Of a stretch of 64,000 bases of DNA, positions 58,068 through 64,000 are shown piece after piece. The notes beneath the pieces were generated by a model, which worked only from the letters and a program-made list of their open reading frames with translations, was not told the DNA's origin and did not search any database. The stretch spans positions 124,001-188,000 of the forward strand of contig JAMPIV010011350.1 in the NCBI GenBank assembly GCA_024509875.1, read 5' to 3'. A program made the position numbers and the translations under genes. Every line of letters begins with the position of its first letter. Within the stretch, counting starts at the first letter, position 1. This DNA comes from Oreohelix idahoensis (Eukaryota; Mollusca; Gastropoda; Stylommatophora; Oreohelicidae).

Positions 58068-61000
58068 ATGATGTTAAAATTCAATTTAGAAAGATTTAGA
58101 ATTATCCAGTGGAATTGTAGGGGTATTAAAAAAAATTTTGCACCCCTGCTATCAGAGACTGGAGGAAATACTGATATATATGCTCTTCAAGAGACCCATT
58201 TAAACCCAAATAATAGATATAGTTGTAAGGGCTTTGGGATACTTAGACATGATGGGAAGGGGGGTAGAGGAGGAGGTGTCGCAGTATTAGTTAACGAAAA
58301 ATTTAAAATCATAGACTGGGAAGTATTTAATACAACCAATATAGAAGGTATCCGGGTTACTATGGCAGCTAAACCAAACAATCTAACAATTCTGGGTGTA
58401 TATGCTAGGGATGGCACAATTGAAGATGAAGAGATACTAGCCATGGGCACCAGACTAGGCCCCAAAACAATCATAGTAGGCGATTTTAATTCCCATCATT
58501 GTGCTTGGGGTGGACAACATGCAGATAATGCAGGAAAATGCCTACTTGACTTCATAGAAAACAATGATAAGTATAGCAACTAACAACCTAGCGAATGTAA
58601 ATTGGGAAGTGTTACAAGACACAAACTCAGATCATCTGCCCATTGTAATAACCATGCATGAGAATGTCATTCCAAACCCAGAGCCAGAGAAACCTACCTT
58701 CAACTATAAAAAAGCAAACTGGGAAACTTTCCAATCAGAGCTGGAGGTGATGGAATATAAAGACATGGAATCAGATGATACTGACTTGTGGGCAGAAACA
58801 CTGACCAATGAAATTCTGAAAATAGCAATAAAGTATATACCAAATAAAAATATGCCACAACACCTTAAATCAATAAATAACATTAATAAGAAAAGAGAAA
58901 CTCAATGGAATAAAGAACCAGTTGCCTGGTGGAATAAAAGCTGTGCGGAAATTCATGAGAGAGGAAAAGGGGCCTTACGGAAATGTAGAAATAACAGAGC
59001 AGAAGAGGGCTTTGATAAGTATAAACTTATTAGGAATGAATCTAACAGAATAATATTCAAAGCCAAAGAAACTAACTGGAAGGAGTTTTGTCAGTCACTT
59101 AAACCCAGCACTCAAATTGGAGAAGTGTGGAGGAAGCTTAAGGCAATCAAAGGGAACAATGGGAAAACGGTAATGCCAACGGTCAAACTGCCAGGGAGAG
59201 CGGAAACAGATAGGGAAAGGGCTAATGCCCTTGCCGAGTATTTCTATAAAGTCAGTGCAAAAAGTAGCCTTGGACAGGAAGAAAATGAGAGAAGAGAAAG
59301 ACTTAGGATACAGTTTTTAAAAGAACTACCAGACCAGATAGATGAAACAAACTATTTAGATGCTGATGTAACAGAGGAAGAAGTAACTAATGCAATAGAA
59401 GATAAATCTAATACTGCCTCAGGGCAAGATATACTTAGTTATGAAATCCTTGGGAAAGTGCCCAAGGGAACTATAGACATAATGACTTCGCTTTATAACG
59501 GAATCTGGAACTTGGGAAAGATAACAAAAGCATGGAAAGTAGCTATGATAGTACCCATTCTGAAACCCAATAAGGAAGCCCATGATGTAAGTTCATATAG
59601 GCCTGTCTCCTTGACATCACAACTAGGTAAAATACTGGAAACTGTTGTGAATAAAAGAGTTGAATTCTACCTAGAAAAAAACCAGTTATATAGCCCAAAC
59701 CAGTCAGGGTTTAGAGCAGACAGAAGTACAGTGGACCAGCTTGTAAGATTGGAACATGATGTAAAGCTAGGGTTCAAGAGGAAAGAGAAAACAGTGGCAG
59801 TCTTCCTGGGTGTAGCTAGAGCATATGATGAGTGCTGGCGAGATGGAGCTCTTTACAAAATGAAAAAGATTGGCATTACTGGTAAAACCTGTAGGTATCT
59901 GGAAAACTTTTTACAGGACAGGTATTTTGCTGTACAGGTGAATGATGATAGGTCAGAAATATATGGGCAACAGAATGGGATTCCTCAAGGATCAGTGATC
60001 TCTCCTTCAATTTTCACTGTGGCTGTGGGTGATTTAGCAGATGAATTTGGTGACATAAAGAGTGCAGTGTCACAATTTGCAGATGGCTGTGCCGTTTGGC
60101 GATCTGGAAGGGACTTGGACCATGTTTGCAGAAAACTTCGAAATCGGATAGACGGGGTTTCGGAGTGGATGAAAGGTTGGGGCTTCCGAATTGATGTAGA
60201 CGAAGCGGTGGGTGTGATTTTCGGCAGGGGAAATTTGAAAAAAGATGACAAGATCAATATGGCCATTAAAGGACAGAAAATATGCGCCTCCTCAGCAGCA
60301 GGATTTCTGGGCGTGGCTTTAGATGGACAACTGAATTGTAATGGACATATAGACAGTTTGGTAGAGGGCTGTAGGGGACCCCTGAATATACTAAGGATTG
60401 TAAAAGGTAATGGATGGGGGGCCAGCAATAAAATAATGCTTATGTTCTACAAATCCTTCATCAGGGGGAAACTGGATTATGCCAGCATAGTCTATGACTC
60501 AGCTGCAGCTTCTAACAAAGCAAAACTGAACAGGATTCAAAATGCAGCCATGAGAACCATTACAGGTGCATTTATATCGACACCAGTAGAAGCTCTGGAA
60601 GTAGCTCTCGGCATACCTCCCCTTGGTCTAAGACGGAAAGAACTGAGATTAAATTATTGGAGTAAAGTAGCACAAGAAGTGACCCACCCAGCACATAAAG
60701 CATTTGTCAGAAACCAACCAAGTGTATGGGACGTCCCCTTAAATAAAGATGGATGTCCAACAGGGTGGAGAGCTATGGAAGCCCTAGTGCAGTTCAAAGA
60801 ACTATCAAACACAATTGAAAATAGTAATAAATACAGGGGCAGAGTGCCACCATGGGAGCTGGGGGCGCCAATCGTGGACTGCTCACTTGCTGAGGGGATC
60901 AGACGGGACATAGAAGATGGGGAAGCCAAAGTGATGGGTAGAGAATTCATAGAGCGGCTAGCTAAACAAAGTCTGGCCGTCTACACTGATGGATCCAAGG

Positions 61001-61803
61001 GTGATAGTGGGCAACTAGGTGCCGGAGTTATAGTACCACAATGGGGAATAAAAAAGAGCTACAGTGTAACGGAAGGGGCATCGATTTTTACTGCAGAGAT
61101 GGTAGCAATTCTTAAAGGTCTAGAAATGGTCGAAGATGGCCCACCAGAGGCTGTTGCGATATTTGCAGACTCACTATCATCACTACAAGCACTAGAACAC
61201 CCAGGTAAATGTAGCCGGCCAGACATAAAGGAAGAAATTCTAGCAATTAATGCATCACTGGAGAACAGAGGATGTGGTGTGAGGCTGGTGTGGGTTCCGG
61301 CACACATAGGTATAGCTGGCAACGAGTTGGCAGACCAGAACGCCAAGAAGGGAAGAGCAAGTAGAGACAATATAAAAGCAGGACTGGGGAGGTCAGAGAT
61401 CGGGAGCCAAGTGAGGGAAACTGTAAACGAGGAATGGAAGACAACATGGAAGGAAAGTAGAAAAGGCAGACACGCGTTCAAACTGCTGAAAGAACCAACG
61501 AGGACATGCCAGGTCAGAGAGGAATTAAAGATACCATCGAACAGAAAACTGTGGCGTCTCCGACTCGGTGCGGCATACTTCATGGTAGAAGAACCACACT
61601 GCCAAGAGTGTCAGGAAGAGAGTGACATAGACCACTGCCTGATCCGCTGTAGAAGGTATGAACAGCAGGGGCTTGAATTGAAGACTTACTACAGAAATCA
61701 CAATATAGACTTAACAGGTGATAGGGTTTTGGGTATAGATGCCCCAAGAGATGCCCAATCAATACTTAAAAGATATATACATAAAACAAAGGAAAAAATA
61801 TAA
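58068..61803 (+). pseudogene. LINE-C' ORF2 polyprotein, hypermutated
   Basis: The endonuclease starts at 58068 (MMLKFNLERFRIIQWNCRG) and the frame ends at 58583. Compared with LINE-C about 74 bp are missing at 58566-58572 (after FIENN), which shifts the frame; the rest is open from 58564 to 61803. Two catalytic Asp codons of the reverse transcriptase are changed from GAT/GAC to GGT/GGC: palm A reads VFLGVARAYD (59809) and palm C reads QFADGCAVW (60085). Other changes are of the K>R, K>G, N>D, N>G, T>A, S>G, I>V, Y>C kind, all A-to-G. RNase H motifs remain (VYTDGSKGDSG; IFADSLSSLQAL; WVPAHIGIAGNELAD). The product could not reverse transcribe, so the copy was made with enzyme from another element. 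Confidence 0.93.
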
Positions 61804-62244
61804 GGTTAGAACTTCAGGAAAATCATCCAACTAAATAGAAATTAAGCAGCAAGAACTAACAAAGCATTAACAAAAAATAACTACTCATAGGACAAGGAAA
61901 GACAAGGTATTAAAAAAAAGGGACAACAACTCAAAAAGAACAAATACTAATACAAATTAAAACCAAGTGTAAAGGACAATAGTTATCTAGAAACAATACA
62001 AAAGAGAAAATAAAATTGACAAATACTAATATAAATAAAAATCAGCAACTGCAAAAGACAACAGTTATTTAAATTGAATACAAAATTAGTAAATTAAATG
62101 ACACTAAATACCCCAATTATAACCAACTTTCAGGTTGAACAGGGTAGACCAAGATGGAACGAGAAGAGGCAACAATGATCAGATGTTCAGTGCCAGATCT
62201 CCACCCATCAACTCATCAAAACAACAACAACAACCGAAAGCGAC

Positions 62245-62455
62245 ACCAGCTTACTGACTGCCGGCCCACGACTCGTTGCGAGAGCGGGACCGTTTTTCGA
62301 GACTGTTGTCGAGCCACGATACGGAGATGCGACTGCTTGCTAACATCACGACCGAAGACTGCGATTTACGGACACAGGAGCCAAACTACTGCCTAGCTAA
62401 CCGATCAACTGGGAGGGACCGGTTATACAGGGATCACCACGCACAGTCTCTCAAG
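62245..62455 (-). other. probable rDNA 5' external spacer, distal part
   Basis: Continues the GC-rich sequence left of LINE-C' (the two halves share the TSD). No coding region or repeat is recognised. It ends at a (TA)n tract. Confidence 0.5.
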
Positions 62456-62477
62456 ATATATATATATATATATATAT

Positions 62478-62546
<69 letters not shown>
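62456..62546. repeat. (TA)n microsatellite
   Basis: About 91 bp of TA with two 'tagata' interruptions, between the rDNA-like segment and the LINE-A fragment. Confidence 0.97.
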
Positions 62547-62548
<2 letters not shown>

Positions 62549-63173
62549 TCCTGGAGCAGGTCGACCACTTTAAATACCTCGGAGCTATTATAGACCGGAA
62601 GGGAGGCATCAAAGAAGAGTTGGCTACCCGAAAAGCAGCAGCTGGGAGACTTTTTCAAGCCATAAATCGATGATTCCTCAGCAAAAGAGAAGTTGGTAAG
62701 AAGATGGCTGTATATCGCTCCACCTATGCCCCAGTCTTGACGTATGGATGCGAGTCATTGGCAATGACTACAACCCACAAAAGCCAGATCCAAACCTCAG
62801 AAATGAGGTATCTGAGGAAGGTGGTTGAAGTAACAAGAAGAGACATGGTCCGCAACCAGACGATACTTCAAGGCCTAAAATCCCACCCCCTGCAGACCCA
62901 AGTCCCAGCTAAGATGGGTTGGCCATGTCTGCAGAATGGGAGAAGATCAGCTACCACGACAAGCATGGGAAACTAAGAGCTAGGAATCCAAACCTCAAGG
63001 ACGACCCAGAGTCCGCTGGGAGGACAACATTAGAAAATCTTTGAAGGACCGAGGACTAGAATGGAACCAGGCAGGAGGAAGACAGCCGTTATGATAGTCT
63101 GGCGCTCTCTCTTCCAAACCTCTACACCTCACGGTAGAAGGGGAACGACTAAGTAAGTAAGTAAGTAAGTAAG
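62547..63173 (+). mobile_element. LINE-A 3' fragment, second copy
   Basis: Matches 13735-14362 of LINE-A: GGTCCTGGAGCAGGTCGACC, 'aaatacctcggagct', and so on to 'acctcacggtagaaggggaacg' and ACTAAGTAAG. The tail here has about six TAAG units. The coding part (YAPVLTYGCESLAMTTTHK; EMRYLRKVVEVTRRDMVRN) has at least two frameshifts and a stop at 62670. It starts abruptly at the (TA)n tract, a 5' truncation. Confidence 0.93.
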
Positions 63174-63558
63174 GATAATGTTAGCAATCAACAAATGTTT
63201 TGTTACATTTCAAAACTATTTTTACTCCTTGTTTTCATAGTTAAATAATACAATGTATAAATTATAACATAAAATTACAGTAATGTACAGTGATAAATAA
63301 TTAAAAAAAGAAGTAGGTCACTACTAACCAACGAGAGTCTAAAATAATCGAACAAATTATATAATACAATTAATGGGCTGGTCTTCGTAAGCATGAGTAA
63401 ATCGGATACATCGTAAGCTAACTGCCTTACATATGTACCCAACAATGAAAAAATCCCGTCAGCTTTTCGAGAAAATACGGAAAAATAAAGGCGAGCATTG
63501 CACCTTGAAAGCTAAACTGAACACTCTTAAAAGAACGCGCTTGCCTTGAAATATTTTC
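63174..63558. other. unassigned sequence
   Basis: AT-rich, with nothing recognised. Confidence 0.4.
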
Positions 63559-64000
63559 ATGGTATATTTTCCAATTCTTCCTAATGGATTCTCTTCCAAT
63601 TTTCATCCATCTGCTGGTATACTCAATCCTAGGGAACAACGTCTCCTACAACGAATTGAGACCAGATGTGGCTTTCAACGTATGCGCGTAGTGGCCGCCA
63701 GTCACTCCCGCCTTTTATCAGACCTCAGTGCCCAACAGACCCAACTTCTGCTTCACTTACGTTGTCTCACCTCCTACAACTTCCCTTTCTATTCTATGAT
63801 ACGCACCACTATCCACACACTGAACCGGCAGCTGCATGAATTCCTTTCCACGTCCAAACACCATAAACTATCCCATCTCATCCCTACCCCCAAAGCTACC
63901 CCTCCATCCTCCACTCCATCATGCACTCAGGTAGTCTGCATCCCCCCAGATCTACCCCTCTCTGAGGGAGAGCGCTCTGTTCTTAGTAAGGGCCTAAAAT
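63559..64000 (+). CDS. Penelope-like reverse transcriptase, N-terminal part
   Basis: A frame open from ATG 63559 (MVYFPILPNGFSSNFHPSAG) to the end of the window, 147 codons. It is His-, Ser-, Pro- and Thr-rich and ends with LPLSEGERSVLSKGLKF. The form 'LS..E.S.LSKGL.F' is the conserved block just before the reverse transcriptase of many Penelope-like elements in animals. The palm domain and any GIY-YIG nuclease would lie to the right of the window. The Met chosen is only the first in frame; the element's true start may differ. The clade call is tentative. Confidence 0.55.
   Translation, partial: MVYFPILPNGFSSNFHPSAGILNPREQRLLQRIETRCGFQRMRVVAASHSRLLSDLSAQQTQLLLHLRCLTSYNFPFYSMIRTTIHTLNRQLHEFLSTSKHHKLSHLIPTPKATPPSSTPSCTQVVCIPPDLPLSEGERSVLSKGLK

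Larger units (their letters stand above)
55810..62233 (+). mobile_element. LINE-C', full-length-looking, A-to-G hypermutated
   Basis: 6424 bp, close in length to LINE-C (6378 bp). CCGAAAGCGAC at 55799-55809 and at 62234-62244 is an 11-bp TSD in the rDNA spacer. Order: 5' UTR (55810-56310), ORF1, ORF2, 3' UTR (61804-62210) and a (CAA)n tail. The 3' UTR is almost identical to that of LINE-C; ORF2 shows dense patches in which A of LINE-C is G here; ORF1 and the 5' UTR are of another subtype. Confidence 0.94.

Noticed and set aside
55810..62233. APOBEC-type G-to-A hypermutation of LINE-C instead of A-to-G in LINE-C'
   Set aside because: LINE-C keeps the catalytic Asp codons and other conserved residues (FADD, FLDVARAYD), so A is the ancestral state at those sites.

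Overview
This is eukaryotic, repeat-rich intergenic DNA from an animal. It has no operons. It contains a spliced cystine-knot hormone exon, many non-LTR retrotransposons, Tc1/mariner, Tigger and hAT DNA transposons, tRNA-derived SINEs and a piece of eukaryotic 18S rDNA. A lophotrochozoan, most likely a gastropod mollusc, fits the 18S start (TCTGGTTGATCCTGCC), the GPB5-like exon and the mix of RNase H-bearing LINEs and SINEs. That is an inference, not a proof. The only part that looks like a host protein gene is one terminal exon at 25665-25859. Nearly everything else that codes belongs to mobile elements, most of them broken.

Layout. 0.6-1.2 kb: 32-bp minisatellite. 1.9-19.1 kb: one 31-bp minisatellite array split by retrotransposons. 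A truncated LINE (2744-3540, 13-bp target-site duplication, TSD) and a long LINE (LINE-A, 4812-18440) sit in it. LINE-A is itself broken by an 1.1-kb insert, a 5.3-kb insert (with a SINE and a dispersed repeat) and, in its TAAG tail, a complete-looking second LINE (LINE-B, 14363-18426). 19.6-22.4 kb: three further tandem arrays. 22.8-25.6 kb: no recognised content. 25.66 kb: last exon of a glycoprotein-hormone beta-5-like gene, followed by a palindrome-rich ~59-bp array. 27.8-44 kb: a mosaic of old dispersed repeats, a decayed RNase H LINE, a decayed Ty3/Gypsy-like element with a coiled-coil Gag-like region and an RRM-like segment, SINEs, a LINE 3' end, a hAT element inside a SINE, and a Tigger element with both ends.

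44.7-62.5 kb is the most striking part. A Tc1-like transposon with an uninterrupted DD34E transposase lies in a (TA)n tract and carries a 6.4-kb Jockey-like LINE (LINE-C, minus strand). Next to it, a fragment of rDNA (5' external spacer plus the first ~172 nt of 18S, minus strand) is split by a second 6.4-kb LINE of the same family (LINE-C', plus strand) with an 11-bp TSD. LINE-C' differs from LINE-C mainly by dense clusters of sense-strand A-to-G changes, separated by almost unchanged stretches. The changes destroy catalytic Asp residues of its reverse transcriptase. This is what retrotransposition of an ADAR-edited (A-to-I) transcript would leave, and it is the main finding here. The window ends with a second LINE-A 3' fragment and the start of a Penelope-like reverse transcriptase that runs off the edge.

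All comparisons were made by eye between copies inside the window. Element clade names are from motif recognition, not from searches.
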